Assembly: GCA_023426375.1 (NCBI GenBank)
Contig: JAFAAV010000085.1
Span: 1 to 64,000, forward strand
Direction: 5' to 3'
Length of the DNA stretch: 64,000 bases
Origin: Actinomycetes bacterium
GTDB lineage: Bacteria; Actinomycetota; Actinomycetes; Actinomycetales; Micrococcaceae
Shown here: one piece after another, positions 43,277 to 52,548 of the stretch
How positions within the stretch are numbered: position 1 is the stretch's first letter
Layout of the letters: each line of letters opens with the position of its first letter
Position numbers and translations under genes: made by a program
Notes under the pieces: generated by a model
Seen by the model: only the letters and a program-made list of their open reading frames with translations
Databases searched by the model: none
Told to the model about the DNA's origin: nothing

Positions 43277-43290
43277 TACACAGTTGTGTA
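43277..43290. promoter_or_regulatory. Inverted repeat before glyA
   Basis: TACACA-GT-TGTGTA, about 73 bp before the glyA ATG and upstream of a likely -10 TATGCT (43320-43325). Could be an operator. A further GC-rich arm pair (GAGGGGTCG / CGACCCCCTC, ~43306-43340) surrounds the likely -10 and transcription start. Confidence 0.35.
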
Positions 43291-43362
43291 CCGGAATCAA
43301 GGCGAAGAGGGGTCGGGGCTATGCTGGACGCGACCCCCTCCCGCGCCAATAGAAGGTGGAGC

Positions 43363-44649
43363 ATGACGGAATCTTTGGGACAGTCAGTCACCAATCAGCC
43401 ACTGTCCGAGGTGGACCCGGACGTATCACGGGCCATCGATCAAGAACTGGGGCGTCAGCGCTCCACGCTGGAAATGATCGCCTCCGAGAACTTCGCTCCG
43501 CGCGCAGTGCTCGAGGCCCAGGGCTCCGTGCTGACCAACAAGTATGCGGAGGGATATCCGGGCCGCCGCTACTACGGCGGTTGCGAATACGTTGACGTGG
43601 TGGAGAACCTGGCCCGCGATCGCGCGACCCAGTTGTTCGGTGCCGAGCACGCCAACGTGCAGCCCCACTCGGGTGCGCAGGCCAATACCGCCGTGATGGC
43701 TGCTCTGATGCAGCCCGGTGACACCCTCATGGGTCTGTCCTTGGCCCACGGTGGTCACCTGACCCACGGTATGAAGATCAACGTGTCCGGCAAGCTCTAC
43801 AACATTGCCGCGTACGAGGTGGATCCTGAGAGCTACCGCATCGACATGGACAAGGTGCGCGAAACCGCTCTGCAGGCGCGCCCCAAGGTGATCGTGGCCG
43901 GTTGGTCCGCGTACTCCCGTCAGCTGGACTTCGAGGCCTTCCGCTCCATCGCCGATGAAGTGGACGCCAAGCTGTGGGTCGACATGGCCCACTTCGCAGG
44001 CCTGGTAGCCGCGGGTCTGCACCCCAACCCGGTGCCCCACGCGCACGTCACCACCTCCACGGTGCACAAGACCCTGGCGGGTCCGCGTTCCGGTGTGATC
44101 CTGTCCACCGAAGAATTCAAGAAGAAGATCGATTCCGCCGTGTTCCCGGGCCAGCAGGGTGGTCCACTCATGCACGCCATCGCGGGCAAGGCCGTCGCCT
44201 TCAAGATCGCCGCGAGCGAAGAATTCGCCGAGCGTCAGCGCCGCACGATCGAGGGCGCTCAGATCTTGGCCGAGCGTTTGAACGCCTCGGACGTGGCCGA
44301 GCACGGCGTGTCCGTGCTGACCGGCGGCACGGACGTGCACCTGGTGATCGTGGATCTGCGCAACTCGGAGTTGGACGGCAAGCAGGCCGAGGATCTGCTG
44401 CACCAGGCGGGCATCACCGTGAACCGCAACGCTGTCCCGTGGGATCCCCGCCCGCCCATGACCACCTCTGGTCTGCGCATCGGTACCCCCGCGCTGGCCA
44501 CCCGCGGGTTCGGTGCCAAGGAATTCGAAGAGGTCGCTGACGTGATCGCCAATGCTCTCAAGCCCGGTGCGGACGTCGACGCTCTGCGCAAGCGCGTGGA
44601 TGCCCTGACCGAGCAGTTCCCGCTGTACGCCGGCCTCGAGGAATGGTGA
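43363..44649 (+). CDS. glyA: Serine hydroxymethyltransferase
   Basis: PLP enzyme converting serine and THF to glycine and 5,10-methylene-THF, the main one-carbon source. 428 residues. Seen: STLEMIASENF, TNKYAEGYPGRRYYGGCEYVD, NVQPHSGAQANTAV, DMAHFAGLVAAG, and the PLP-lysine segment TSTVHKTLAGPRSG (~Lys236). GAAGGTGGAG directly upstream of ATG 43363 fixes the start; the frame runs open further upstream without family similarity. Followed by folD two bases after its stop, so methylene-THF made here is passed to the next enzyme. Confidence 0.97.
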   Translation: MTESLGQSVTNQPLSEVDPDVSRAIDQELGRQRSTLEMIASENFAPRAVLEAQGSVLTNKYAEGYPGRRYYGGCEYVDVVENLARDRATQLFGAEHANVQPHSGAQANTAVMAALMQPGDTLMGLSLAHGGHLTHGMKINVSGKLYNIAAYEVDPESYRIDMDKVRETALQARPKVIVAGWSAYSRQLDFEAFRSIADEVDAKLWVDMAHFAGLVAAGLHPNPVPHAHVTTSTVHKTLAGPRSGVILSTEEFKKKIDSAVFPGQQGGPLMHAIAGKAVAFKIAASEEFAERQRRTIEGAQILAERLNASDVAEHGVSVLTGGTDVHLVIVDLRNSELDGKQAEDLLHQAGITVNRNAVPWDPRPPMTTSGLRIGTPALATRGFGAKEFEEVADVIANALKPGADVDALRKRVDALTEQFPLYAGLEEW

Positions 44650-44651
44650 GA

Positions 44652-45542
44652 ATGACCGCACAGATCCTGGACGGCAAGGCCACAGCGGCCGCCATCAAAT
44701 CGGAGCTTGCCGAGCGCGTCAAGGTGCTGACCGAGAAGGGTCGCGTCCCCGGGCTGGCCACGGTGCTGGTGGGTGATGACCCTGCCTCGCACTCCTACGT
44801 GGCCGGTAAGCACCGCGATTGCGAGCAGGTGGGGATCTCCTCGATCCGCAAGGAGCTGCCCTCGGACATCTCGCAGGAGGACCTCGAGAAGGTCATCGAC
44901 CAGCTGAACGAGGACCCGGCGTGCACCGGTTACATCGTGCAGTTGCCGCTTCCCGATCAGATCGACACCAACGCGATCCTGGAGCGCATCGACCCGGACA
45001 AGGACGCGGACGGTCTGCACCCCACCAACCTGGGGCGCCTGGTGCTCAACGTCAACGAGCCCATGACCTCACCGCTTCCGTGCACGCCCGCCGGCATCAT
45101 CGAGTTGCTGGAACGTCACGGTGTGGCACTCAAGGGCAAGCACGTTCTGGTGGTGGGCCGCGGTGTCACCGTGGGTCGCCCCATCGGTCTGCTCCTGACC
45201 CGCCGTGAGATCAACGCGACCGTCACGCTGGCCCACACCGGCACGCAGAACATGGACGAGCTGCTCGCGCAGGCGGATGTCGTGGTTGCGGCCGCCGGCC
45301 GTCCGCACATGATCAAGGCCGACCAGATCAAGGACGACGCGGTGCTCCTGGACGTGGGTGTGTCGCGCATCGAGGATCCCGAGACCGGCAAGAAGAAGCT
45401 CACGGGTGACATCGACCCCGCCGCGGCGGAGACGGCCTCCTGGCTTTCTCCCAACCCCGGCGGAGTGGGTCCCATGACCCGCGCCATGCTGCTGGTCAAC
45501 GTGGTCGAGTCCTGCGAACGCGCCGAGGGCATCCTCAAGTAG
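44652..45542 (+). CDS. folD: Methylene-THF dehydrogenase / methenyl-THF cyclohydrolase
   Basis: Converts 5,10-methylene-THF to 10-formyl-THF, which feeds PurN and PurH and is hydrolysed by PurU, all encoded in this window. 296 residues. VGDDPASHSYVAGKHR (catalytic Tyr/Lys region), VQLPLPDQID, KDADGLHPTNLGRL, PCTPAGIIELL and the NADP loop VVGRGVTVGRPIG are all present. ATG at 44652 lies two bases after the glyA stop, with GAGG about 11 bases upstream; an alternative ATG at 44643 overlaps glyA. Two-gene operon ended by a hairpin. Confidence 0.96.
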   Translation: MTAQILDGKATAAAIKSELAERVKVLTEKGRVPGLATVLVGDDPASHSYVAGKHRDCEQVGISSIRKELPSDISQEDLEKVIDQLNEDPACTGYIVQLPLPDQIDTNAILERIDPDKDADGLHPTNLGRLVLNVNEPMTSPLPCTPAGIIELLERHGVALKGKHVLVVGRGVTVGRPIGLLLTRREINATVTLAHTGTQNMDELLAQADVVVAAAGRPHMIKADQIKDDAVLLDVGVSRIEDPETGKKKLTGDIDPAAAETASWLSPNPGGVGPMTRAMLLVNVVESCERAEGILK

Positions 45543-45563
45543 CGGATACCCCACCGCGCACAA

Positions 45564-45605
45564 CGCCGACGCCGCGCCGCCCACCCGGGCAGCGCGGCGT
45601 CGGCG
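45564..45605. terminator. Terminator between folD and the MFS gene
   Basis: 13-bp stem CGCCGACGCCGCG / CGCGGCGTCGGCG between convergent genes, 22 bp after the folD stop. Confidence 0.85.
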
Positions 45606-45617
45606 TCTGTGTGGCCT

Positions 45618-47075
45618 CTATTCGGCGGGAATGTGCTGCAGTGGACCCGTGATGGGACCGGGGGGCTTGGGGCGCCGGTGGTCGAGCAGGGCGATCACGA
45701 ACGCGATCACCAGGACCCCCACGATGGCCAGGAAACTGACGGTGAAGGCCGTGTCCCAGTTGGAGCGTGCCAGTACGCCAAATGCCACGGCGGTGATCAC
45801 GGCCGTGCCCACGGCGGTGCCCACGCGCTGACCGGTTTGCATCACCCCGCCCGCGGCGCCGGCGAATTTGAGGGGCACCTCCGAGAAGCTCAGGGTCTGG
45901 TTGGGTGGCATCACGGAGCCCTGGCCCACACCCACCAGGACGAGCGTGAGGTAGAGCCACGCGATGTTCCAGTCGAAGTGCACCACGCCGTAGATCACCC
46001 CGATGGTCGTCAGAAGTCCCGTCATGGCGCACGCAATGCCGACCAGGATGACCCTGCGGCCGAAACGCAGCACTCCGCGCCCGGCCAACGGGGCCACCAC
46101 AGCAGACATCAAGGCCGCGGGCAAGCTCAACATTCCGGCCTCGAGAGCGGTACGGCCCAGGCCCTGTTGCACGTACATGGCCAGTACCACCCACACACTG
46201 GTCATGCCCAGGAAGTACACGGTGATCATCGCGGATCCGTAGCTGAAACTTGCAATCCGGAACAGATCCAGGTCCACCATGGGCTCGTGTCCGCGGGCCT
46301 TGTACCGTGCCTCCCACCGGGTCCACACGAAGAGCAGTAGTCCACCCAGCAGCAGGGACAGCCACACGAGCGGGCCCAACCGGGATTCCACGAACGGGAA
46401 CAACAGCGCCAGGATCCCCAGCCCGAACAGGAGCACTCCTACCGGGTCCATGTCCACCCGGCCCGGTTTGCGTTTCTGCCGCGGCAACCACAGGGCGGCG
46501 AGCAGCAGGGCAATGGCCGCGGTGGGCACGTTGATGAGGAACGTGGCGCGCCACCCGGGCCCGTCCCCGAGCGCGCCGATGAGGAAGCCACCGAATGCGG
46601 GGCCGATGGCCACGGCCACACCGACTACCGCACCGAGCATCCCGAAGGCCTTGGCGCGGGCGGGGCCGTGGAAGTACTGCTGGATCATGCCCACGCTCTG
46701 CGGGTTGATCAACCCCGAACCGAGTCCCTGGGCCACGCGCCCGATGTTCAGCACCGTGGTGTTGGGGGCCAGGCCGCAGACCAGCGAGGCCACGGCGAAC
46801 AGAATGATCCCGGCCATGAAGAGTTTGCGGCGGCCAAAGATATCTCCCGCGCGACCACTGGCCACAAGCAACACCCCGAAGGCCAGAGCGAAACCAGTGA
46901 GCACCCACTGCAAGGCCGAGGAACTCGCGTGGAGATCGGCCTGAATCGCGGGTAAGGCCACATTGACGATGGACACGCTGACCAGCGCCATGAATAGGGG
47001 CACCAGGAGGACCCAGAGGATCTTGGTGCGTTCACGCGGGGTCAGGGGTTCCGGTGCTGAAAAGGGGCTGCTCAC
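45618..47075 (-). CDS. MFS multidrug exporter, DHA2 (EmrB/QacA) family
   Basis: 485-residue proton-driven drug exporter with about 14 helices. Motif A GRAGDIFGRRKLF after helix 2, motif C-like GPAFGGFLIGALG in helix 5, and LINVPTAAIALLLAALWLP typical of the group. Substrate unknown. GTG start with AAGGA five bases before it. No linked TetR or MarR regulator, which is unusual for this type of pump. Convergent with folD, divergent from the membrane gene at 47196. Confidence 0.9.
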   Translation of the reverse strand: MSSPFSAPEPLTPRERTKILWVLLVPLFMALVSVSIVNVALPAIQADLHASSSALQWVLTGFALAFGVLLVASGRAGDIFGRRKLFMAGIILFAVASLVCGLAPNTTVLNIGRVAQGLGSGLINPQSVGMIQQYFHGPARAKAFGMLGAVVGVAVAIGPAFGGFLIGALGDGPGWRATFLINVPTAAIALLLAALWLPRQKRKPGRVDMDPVGVLLFGLGILALLFPFVESRLGPLVWLSLLLGGLLLFVWTRWEARYKARGHEPMVDLDLFRIASFSYGSAMITVYFLGMTSVWVVLAMYVQQGLGRTALEAGMLSLPAALMSAVVAPLAGRGVLRFGRRVILVGIACAMTGLLTTIGVIYGVVHFDWNIAWLYLTLVLVGVGQGSVMPPNQTLSFSEVPLKFAGAAGGVMQTGQRVGTAVGTAVITAVAFGVLARSNWDTAFTVSFLAIVGVLVIAFVIALLDHRRPKPPGPITGPLQHIPAE

Positions 47076-47182
47076 TCGATCCTTGATACCCCATAACCGC
47101 GCCGGAAACTACGGGCCGGGCCGGTGGATGAGACGCCGGAGCACGCACAGTCGTTCGATTCGTGCGCCGGGGTGGACTTTGA

Positions 47183-47188
47183 GACAAT
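47183..47188 (+). promoter_or_regulatory. -10 hexamer of leaderless promoter
   Basis: GACAAT, seven bases before the ATG at 47196. Confidence 0.6.
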
Positions 47189-47195
47189 GTTGCCC

Positions 47196-47729
47196 ATGCA
47201 GCCGATTGGATCTTCACAAGCTCAGTTCACGGTCGATCCGCAGTCCGCCAAGCGGACTCGCGGTGCGTTCTGGGGCACCATCATCGGACTTGCGGTCCTG
47301 GTGGTCATTTTTGCCGTGGCTCTGCTGCAGGCGGCCAACACCAACTCCGTGCTCGGCTGGATCCTGGCCGGTATCGCACTGGGTTGGCTCATGCTGGCGG
47401 TGTGGGCACTGTCCATGGTCCGCAAGGCAGCTCGTTACGGCCGTGACCAGGTCAAGCAGGCGCAGGAGCGTTTCGACTCGCAGCACGGGCGCGCACCTGT
47501 TGCCGGCGGCGAGGCGGGATCCGGTCAGTCCCTGCGCGATCAGAAGCTCGCGCACGGTATGCAGGTCATCCTGGTGCAGTCCAAGGTGGTCAAGGAACAG
47601 CTGGCCGAAACGGATCCGGATGCTGAGACCGTGAGTCGTGCACTGGAGACCATCGACATGACTGCGGTCAACGGTCTCAACAGTCTCAAGGAGTCGTCCA
47701 AGCCGGTCGACGGCACCGTGGTCGACTGA
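47196..47729 (+). CDS. Membrane protein with two helices and a cytosolic tail
   Basis: 177 residues, function unknown. A short N-terminus ends KRTRGAF; two helices follow (about 29-49 and 54-75) with a brief turn; then a ~100-residue hydrophilic tail (VRKAARYGRDQVKQAQERFDSQHG... to the end) predicted helical, possibly a coiled coil around VQSKVVKEQLAETDPDAETVSRALE. ATG at 47196 is chosen because GACAAT sits seven bases upstream; earlier in-frame ATGs have no signal. Precedes exoA by 67 bp. Confidence 0.75.
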   Translation: MQPIGSSQAQFTVDPQSAKRTRGAFWGTIIGLAVLVVIFAVALLQAANTNSVLGWILAGIALGWLMLAVWALSMVRKAARYGRDQVKQAQERFDSQHGRAPVAGGEAGSGQSLRDQKLAHGMQVILVQSKVVKEQLAETDPDAETVSRALETIDMTAVNGLNSLKESSKPVDGTVVD

Positions 47730-47796
47730 TTCACCCCACTCTTTTCCCACGAGTTTTCCCACACTGAGTTCTTCCACAGCGAGGTACTGATCATTC

Positions 47797-48636
47797 ATGG
47801 CTGATTCCGCGTCCACGGTTCGCATCGCCACCGTCAACGTCAACGGCATCCGCGCCGCTTACCGCCGCGGCATGGCCGACTGGCTCCAAGGCCGCGATGT
47901 TGACCTGCTGTGTCTGCAAGAGGTCCGCGCCCCGGACAAGATCACACGTGAGCTGCTCGACGAGGACGTCTGGCACATCCACCACGCGGAGGCTTCCGCC
48001 AAGGGCCGCGCCGGGGTCGCAATCGCTACTCGCCGGGATGCCTTCGAAGGCTCGCTGCTGCCCGTGGCCACCCGCGGAGGGATTGGCGACGAGTATTTCG
48101 CGGATTCCGGGCGCTGGGTCGAGAACGACATCACGCTGCCCAACGGCGAAACCCTCACGTTGATCTCCGCCTACGTGCACTCCGGTGAGGTGGACACCCC
48201 GCGCCAGGTCGACAAGTACAAGTTCCTGGACGTCATGATCGAGCGCCTGCCCGCTTTGGCCGAACACAGCGATCACGCGTTGATCGTGGGTGACCTCAAC
48301 GTGGGCCACACCGAGCTGGACATCAAGAATTGGAAGGGCAACGTCAAGAACGCAGGGTTCCTGCCCGAGGAGCGCGCCTACTTCGACCGCTTCTTCGGCG
48401 ACCTGGGGTACGTGGACGTGGCCCGTTCCTTGGCGGGCGAGGTTCCCGGCCCGTACACCTGGTGGTCCTACCGCGGCAAGGCTTTCGACACGGACGCCGG
48501 TTGGCGCATCGACTACCACATGGCCACCCCGGCGCTCGCGTCCCGAGCGCAGTCGGCCACGGTGGATCGCGCCGCGAGCTATGACACGCGGTTCTCGGAC
48601 CACGCGCCGCTCGTGGTCGACTACAGCTTCGACTGA
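47797..48636 (+). CDS. exoA: Exodeoxyribonuclease III / AP endonuclease
   Basis: Mg-dependent EEP-family nuclease that cuts at abasic sites and removes 3' blocking groups in base-excision repair. 279 residues. IATVNVNGIRAAYRRG, LCLQEVRAPD (metal Glu), GDLNVGHTELD (catalytic Asp/Asn), WWSYRG, WRIDYHMAT and SDHAPLVVDY (catalytic His) are all intact. It is followed by a large hairpin and then trpS, a neighbour relation common in actinobacteria. Confidence 0.96.
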   Translation: MADSASTVRIATVNVNGIRAAYRRGMADWLQGRDVDLLCLQEVRAPDKITRELLDEDVWHIHHAEASAKGRAGVAIATRRDAFEGSLLPVATRGGIGDEYFADSGRWVENDITLPNGETLTLISAYVHSGEVDTPRQVDKYKFLDVMIERLPALAEHSDHALIVGDLNVGHTELDIKNWKGNVKNAGFLPEERAYFDRFFGDLGYVDVARSLAGEVPGPYTWWSYRGKAFDTDAGWRIDYHMATPALASRAQSATVDRAASYDTRFSDHAPLVVDYSFD

Positions 48637-48652
48637 TTCGACATTTTCCGGC

Positions 48653-48703
48653 GACGACGCCGCTAGGTGACCTCGGCCGCGCGGCCGAGCGAGCGGCGTC
48701 GTC
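48653..48703 (+). terminator. exoA terminator
   Basis: 12-bp outer stem GACGACGCCGCT / AGCGGCGTCGTC with an inner 9-bp palindromic stem CTCGGCCGC / GCGGCCGAG (48672-48689). No T-tract. Confidence 0.75.
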
Positions 48704-48731
48704 ACCCGTGACACTCAAAGATTCGCACTAG

Positions 48732-49778
48732 GTGAAAGAAGCAGCACTCGTGAACGAGCAGACCACCCCCGTAACGACCAAGCCCCGCGTGGTGTCCGGC
48801 GTGCAGCCCTCGGCGGATTCCCTGCATCTGGGTAATTACGTGGGGGCGCTGCGCAACTGGGTGTCCATGCAGGACGAGAACGAGTGCGTGTTCTTCGTGG
48901 CGGATCTGCACTCGATCACGGCGGGGCAGGACCCGGCCACCATGGCCGAGCGCACCCGCGTGACCGCCGCGCAGTACATTGCGGCCGGTATCGACCCGGA
49001 ACGCTCCACGCTGTTGATTCAATCGCAGGTGCCCGAACACACCCAGTTGTCGTGGGTGCTCAACTGCATCACCGGCTACGGCGAGGCCGCCCGGATGACC
49101 CAGTTCAAGGACAAATCACTCAAGCAGGGCGCGGACAACACCACCGTGGGGCTGTTCACCTACCCCGTGCTGATGGCCGCGGACATTCTGATCTACCAGG
49201 CCAACCAGGTCCCGGTGGGGGAGGACCAGCGCCAGCACCTGGAGCTGACCCGTAACCTGGCGCAACGCTTTAACGCTCGCTTCGGCGAGACCTTCGTGGT
49301 TCCCGACGCCAAGATCCTCACCAACTCGGCCAAGGTCTACGATCTGCAGAACCCCACGGCCAAGATGTCCAAGTCCGCAGCCTCCGAGAACGGTCTGGTC
49401 CGCCTGCTGGACCCGGCCAAGAAGAACGCCAAGAAGATCAAGTCCGCCGTGACCGATGACGGCAACGTGATCCGCTTCGATCGCGAGGCGCAGCCGGGCA
49501 TTGCGAACCTGCTGACCATCTACTCCTCGCTCACCGGAGATCCGATCGAGTCGATCGTCGAGCAGTACGAGGGCAAGATGTACGGCCACCTGAAGGTCGG
49601 GTTGGCAGAGGTCGTCACCGAGACTCTCGACCCCATCCAGCAGCGTGCCCAGCAACTGTTGGATGACCCTGCAGAGCTGGATCGACTGCTGGCCAGCGGC
49701 GCTGAGAAGGCGCGGGAGATGACGTCGCAAACCATCAAGTCGGTCTATGACCGCATGGGCTTCCTGCCGGGTGTGTGA
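48732..49778 (+). CDS. trpS: Tryptophanyl-tRNA synthetase
   Basis: Class Ic aminoacyl-tRNA synthetase charging tRNA-Trp. About 348 residues. HIGH-like motif in VSGVQPSADSLHLGNYVGAL, VPEHTQLSWVLNC, MTQFKDKS, YPVLMAADILIY, PVGEDQRQHLELTR and the KMSKS loop in TAKMSKSAASENG. Start uncertain: GTG at 48732 or GTG at 48750, six codons later; neither has a strong ribosome site, and both leave the conserved core whole. Confidence 0.96.
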   Translation: MKEAALVNEQTTPVTTKPRVVSGVQPSADSLHLGNYVGALRNWVSMQDENECVFFVADLHSITAGQDPATMAERTRVTAAQYIAAGIDPERSTLLIQSQVPEHTQLSWVLNCITGYGEAARMTQFKDKSLKQGADNTTVGLFTYPVLMAADILIYQANQVPVGEDQRQHLELTRNLAQRFNARFGETFVVPDAKILTNSAKVYDLQNPTAKMSKSAASENGLVRLLDPAKKNAKKIKSAVTDDGNVIRFDREAQPGIANLLTIYSSLTGDPIESIVEQYEGKMYGHLKVGLAEVVTETLDPIQQRAQQLLDDPAELDRLLASGAEKAREMTSQTIKSVYDRMGFLPGV

Positions 49779-49830
49779 ATCCCGTGATGGCCTCGGCTAG
49801 GCTGAATCTCGCGTGAGGCGAGGAGGCCCA

Positions 49831-50388
49831 GTGAAAAACCAACACAGTTCACCCACGGTCAAGCCGGGGCAGGTTTACGCGGGTGTGGTCATCGAGCTGC
49901 CAGAGCCCATGGGCAAGGAGCTCCAGGACTGGCGTGCCTCGTTCGGTGACCCCGTGGCAGGCAGCGTTCCAGCGCACATCACGCTCATGATCGCTGCGCG
50001 CGAGGACCGCTGGGAAGAACTGGTCGATCACGTTCGTTCCGTGGTCAGCGGCTGGAAGCCCTTCCACGTGGAGATCAACGGAACCGGCACGTTCCGGCCC
50101 GTGACACCCGTGGTCTTCCTGCGCATCGACAAGGGTTACGACGACTGCGTGGCGCTGCACAACCGCCTCAACGACGCTGAACTGGTGTCCGCCTCACCCT
50201 TCGAGTTCCACCCCCACGTAACACTGGCCCATGCGGTTCCGGATGAGCACCTGGACCGCGCCCAGCAGATGCTGCGCACCTACCGGGCTTCGTTCCTGGT
50301 GGACCACATCGACCTCTACGAGGGCGACGAGAACGGCCAATGGCACGTGCGCGAACGTATTGCGTTCGCCGGCAATGGCCGCGCCTGA
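49831..50388 (+). CDS. 2H phosphoesterase / 2'-5' RNA ligase family protein
   Basis: 185 residues with the two HxT motifs that define the 2H superfamily: AHITLMIA (first) and HPHVTLAHAV (second). Such enzymes open or form 2',5' or cyclic phosphate bonds in RNA or nucleotides; the substrate here is unknown. GTG start at 49831 is chosen because GAGGAGG lies six bases upstream. The end overlaps the start of the YihY/BrkB gene by 14 nt, so the two are translationally coupled, as is common for this pair next to trpS in actinobacteria. Confidence 0.88.
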   Translation: MKNQHSSPTVKPGQVYAGVVIELPEPMGKELQDWRASFGDPVAGSVPAHITLMIAAREDRWEELVDHVRSVVSGWKPFHVEINGTGTFRPVTPVVFLRIDKGYDDCVALHNRLNDAELVSASPFEFHPHVTLAHAVPDEHLDRAQQMLRTYRASFLVDHIDLYEGDENGQWHVRERIAFAGNGRA

Positions 50389-51571
50389 CAACGCTCCGCC
50401 ACCGGTGGTCCCTCCGATCACCGACCGGCGGGGGCTCACCGCAGAACACCGGAGACTAGCCCGGGTACGGCACCAACTGGCGCACGACGGCGCTCCTCTC
50501 ACCAAACGTCTCCCAGCACTGTTGATCTGGGGTTTCGCCCGGCTCATGGCGCTTTTTCCGGCGCGCATCATCACGCACTACATGTTCCACGGAGGCCCGC
50601 TCATGGCCGCGGGATTGGCCTATCAGCTGCTCTTCGCGTCCACGGCACTGCTGGTCATCGGCTTTTCGCTGCTCGGTCTGTTCCTGGGCAGTGACTCCGC
50701 TCTGCAACAGTCACTCGTGCAGAGTGTCGGGCAGGCGATTCCCGGTCTGCTGGACGTGGGTGACGGGCAAGGGGGAGTGATTCCGCTCCGGTTGTTGGAG
50801 AACACGGCACCGTTCACGGTGGCCTCCGGCATCGCGGCCGGTGTCCTGGTGTTCACCGCGTGGCGCTGGATCGCTGGGATCCGTTTGGCGACCCGTCGCA
50901 TGTTTGAACTGCCCCCGGCGCCGGGGATGCCGATCGCCGCTGTGCCGCGGGATCTGGCATGGCTCGCGGTCATAGGTATTTTGTTGCTGTCCTCCGCGGC
51001 CATCAGCGTGTTCGCCTCCGGCGCTGTGGCGTCCGTGACGCGTTGGTTGGAAAGCACCGGGTGGATCGAACCCCAGGAATGGTTGGACAGCGGACTCAAT
51101 GTGCTGCTGGCCATTGGTTTGGGGTACCTGGTTGACCTGCTCATGAGCTTCACACTGGTCCGGGGGGTTGCCCAGCTCAAGCTGCACCGTAAGGCCCTGG
51201 TGGTCACGGTGCTGGTCGGAGCAATCGGTTCCCAGCTGTTGCGCTTTGCCGGCGGCGAGATCATTGCGCGCACCACCAACAACCCCTATCTCTTCTCCTT
51301 CGCAGTCCTGGTCGGTGTGCTGCTGTGGTTCAACCTGTACGGCCAGATCCTGCTCCTCGCCGCGGCTGCGGGTGCCGTGGTACAGGCCGACATCCGCGGC
51401 GCGCGAGCACAGCCCGAACGGGAGGCACGCGCAGTGACCGTCGTGGCGGCGTCGTCCCTGCCGACCGCCTCGCGTGGGCTGGAGCCGTACGGTGCTTCGG
51501 AACCTACAGAGGACGCTGCTGAGAGCCTCGCGGGGCGCGAGGGCAGCAGCGCGTTCCGCTCGAACTCGTAG
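50375..51571 (+). CDS. YihY/BrkB family inner membrane protein
   Basis: 398 residues. A hydrophilic start is followed by six helices of the YihY type: HYMFHGGPLMAAGLAYQLLFASTALLVIGF is the family's signature first helix, and GVLLWFNLYGQILLLAAAAGAVVQAD the last. The tail is Ala/Glu/Arg-rich. Members were once called ribonuclease BN, but that is not correct; the role is unknown and possibly envelope-related. ATG at 50375 overlaps the preceding gene by 14 nt with no clear ribosome site, so translation depends on that gene. Confidence 0.9.
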   Translation: MAAPDNAPPPVVPPITDRRGLTAEHRRLARVRHQLAHDGAPLTKRLPALLIWGFARLMALFPARIITHYMFHGGPLMAAGLAYQLLFASTALLVIGFSLLGLFLGSDSALQQSLVQSVGQAIPGLLDVGDGQGGVIPLRLLENTAPFTVASGIAAGVLVFTAWRWIAGIRLATRRMFELPPAPGMPIAAVPRDLAWLAVIGILLLSSAAISVFASGAVASVTRWLESTGWIEPQEWLDSGLNVLLAIGLGYLVDLLMSFTLVRGVAQLKLHRKALVVTVLVGAIGSQLLRFAGGEIIARTTNNPYLFSFAVLVGVLLWFNLYGQILLLAAAAGAVVQADIRGARAQPEREARAVTVVAASSLPTASRGLEPYGASEPTEDAAESLAGREGSSAFRSNS

Positions 51572-51724
51572 GTATTCCCCACCCGAATGCTCCGGGTTCG
51601 GGCGCTCCGTCGTCCCGGCGCGCGTTTACCGCAGAAGCCGAACCCGTTCGGTGTAGCGGATTGGAACTGTGACCTGGCCCGGGGGAGAAGGGCACGATTG
51701 GACCCAGGGATAGTGCACAGAGCA

Positions 51725-51758
51725 AAGTGGCCCGGATCCGAATGGATCCGGGCCACTT
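51725..51758. terminator. Bidirectional terminator between YihY gene and sdhB
   Basis: 15-bp perfect stem AAGTGGCCCGGATCC with its complement around a GAAT loop; sdhB stops 14 bp further. The ~150 bp before it hold no gene. Confidence 0.85.
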
Positions 51759-51771
51759 CACTGACCGTTGC

Positions 51772-52548
51772 TTACAGGGCGCTGGCGAAGACCGCCTTCT
51801 TGACCTCGGCAATGGCCTTGGTCACCTGAATGCCACGGGGGCATGCCTCGGTGCAGTTGAAGGTGGTGCGGCAACGCCACACGCCTTCCTTGTCGTTGAG
51901 GATCTCCAGACGCATGTCGCCGGCCTGGTCACGCGAGTCGAAAATGAAGCGGTGAGCGTTCACGATCGCTGCAGGGCCGAAGTACTGGCCGTCGGTCCAG
52001 AAGATCGGGCAGGACGAGGTGCATGCCGCGCACAAGATGCACTTGGTGGTGTCATCGAAGCGCTCACGGTCCTCCTGGGACTGGTAGCGCTCGTACGTGG
52101 GCTCGTGATCGTCGTTCACGAGGAACGGCATGATCTCTCGGTAGGACTGGAAGAAGGGCTCCATGTCCACGATCAGGTCCTTCTCGCACGGAAGACCCTT
52201 GATGGGCTCCACCAAGATGGGCTTGTCCAGATCCAGGTCCTTCAACAAGGTCTTGCACGCGAGACGGTTGCGGCCGTTGATGCGCATGGCATCGGAACCG
52301 CACACGCCGTGTGCGCACGAGCGGCGGAAGGACAGCGAACCGTCCAACTCCCACTTGACCTTGTGCAGGGCGTCCAACACACGGTCGGTGCCGTACATGG
52401 TCAGCTGCCACTCGTCCCAGTGGGCATCCTCGCTGAACTCGGGATCGTAGCGACGCACCTTGAGGGTGACGTCGTAGGTGGGGATCTCTTCAGCGGAAGA
52501 ATCCTGCTGAACGTCCTGGTTCTCGTTTTCAGTTACTGCAGTGGACAT
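51772..52548 (-). CDS. sdhB: Succinate dehydrogenase iron-sulfur subunit
   Basis: Electron-transfer subunit of complex II. 258 residues. The 2Fe-2S ligands sit in FRRSCAHGVCGSDAM and RLACKTL. The [4Fe-4S]/[3Fe-4S] ligands sit in KCILCAACTSSCP and CRTTFNCTEACPRGI. A ~20-residue Glu/Gln-rich N-terminal extension is present. Its ATG shares one base with the sdhA stop (TAATG), so translation is coupled. Last gene of the sdhCDAB operon. Confidence 0.97.
   Translation of the reverse strand: MSTAVTENENQDVQQDSSAEEIPTYDVTLKVRRYDPEFSEDAHWDEWQLTMYGTDRVLDALHKVKWELDGSLSFRRSCAHGVCGSDAMRINGRNRLACKTLLKDLDLDKPILVEPIKGLPCEKDLIVDMEPFFQSYREIMPFLVNDDHEPTYERYQSQEDRERFDDTTKCILCAACTSSCPIFWTDGQYFGPAAIVNAHRFIFDSRDQAGDMRLEILNDKEGVWRCRTTFNCTEACPRGIQVTKAIAEVKKAVFASAL

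Noticed and set aside
45535..46908. A 457-codon frame in the MFS gene region, same strand but shifted
   Set aside because: Arg/Gly/Pro/His-rich translation without membrane helices; the adjacent frame encodes a clear 14-helix exporter.
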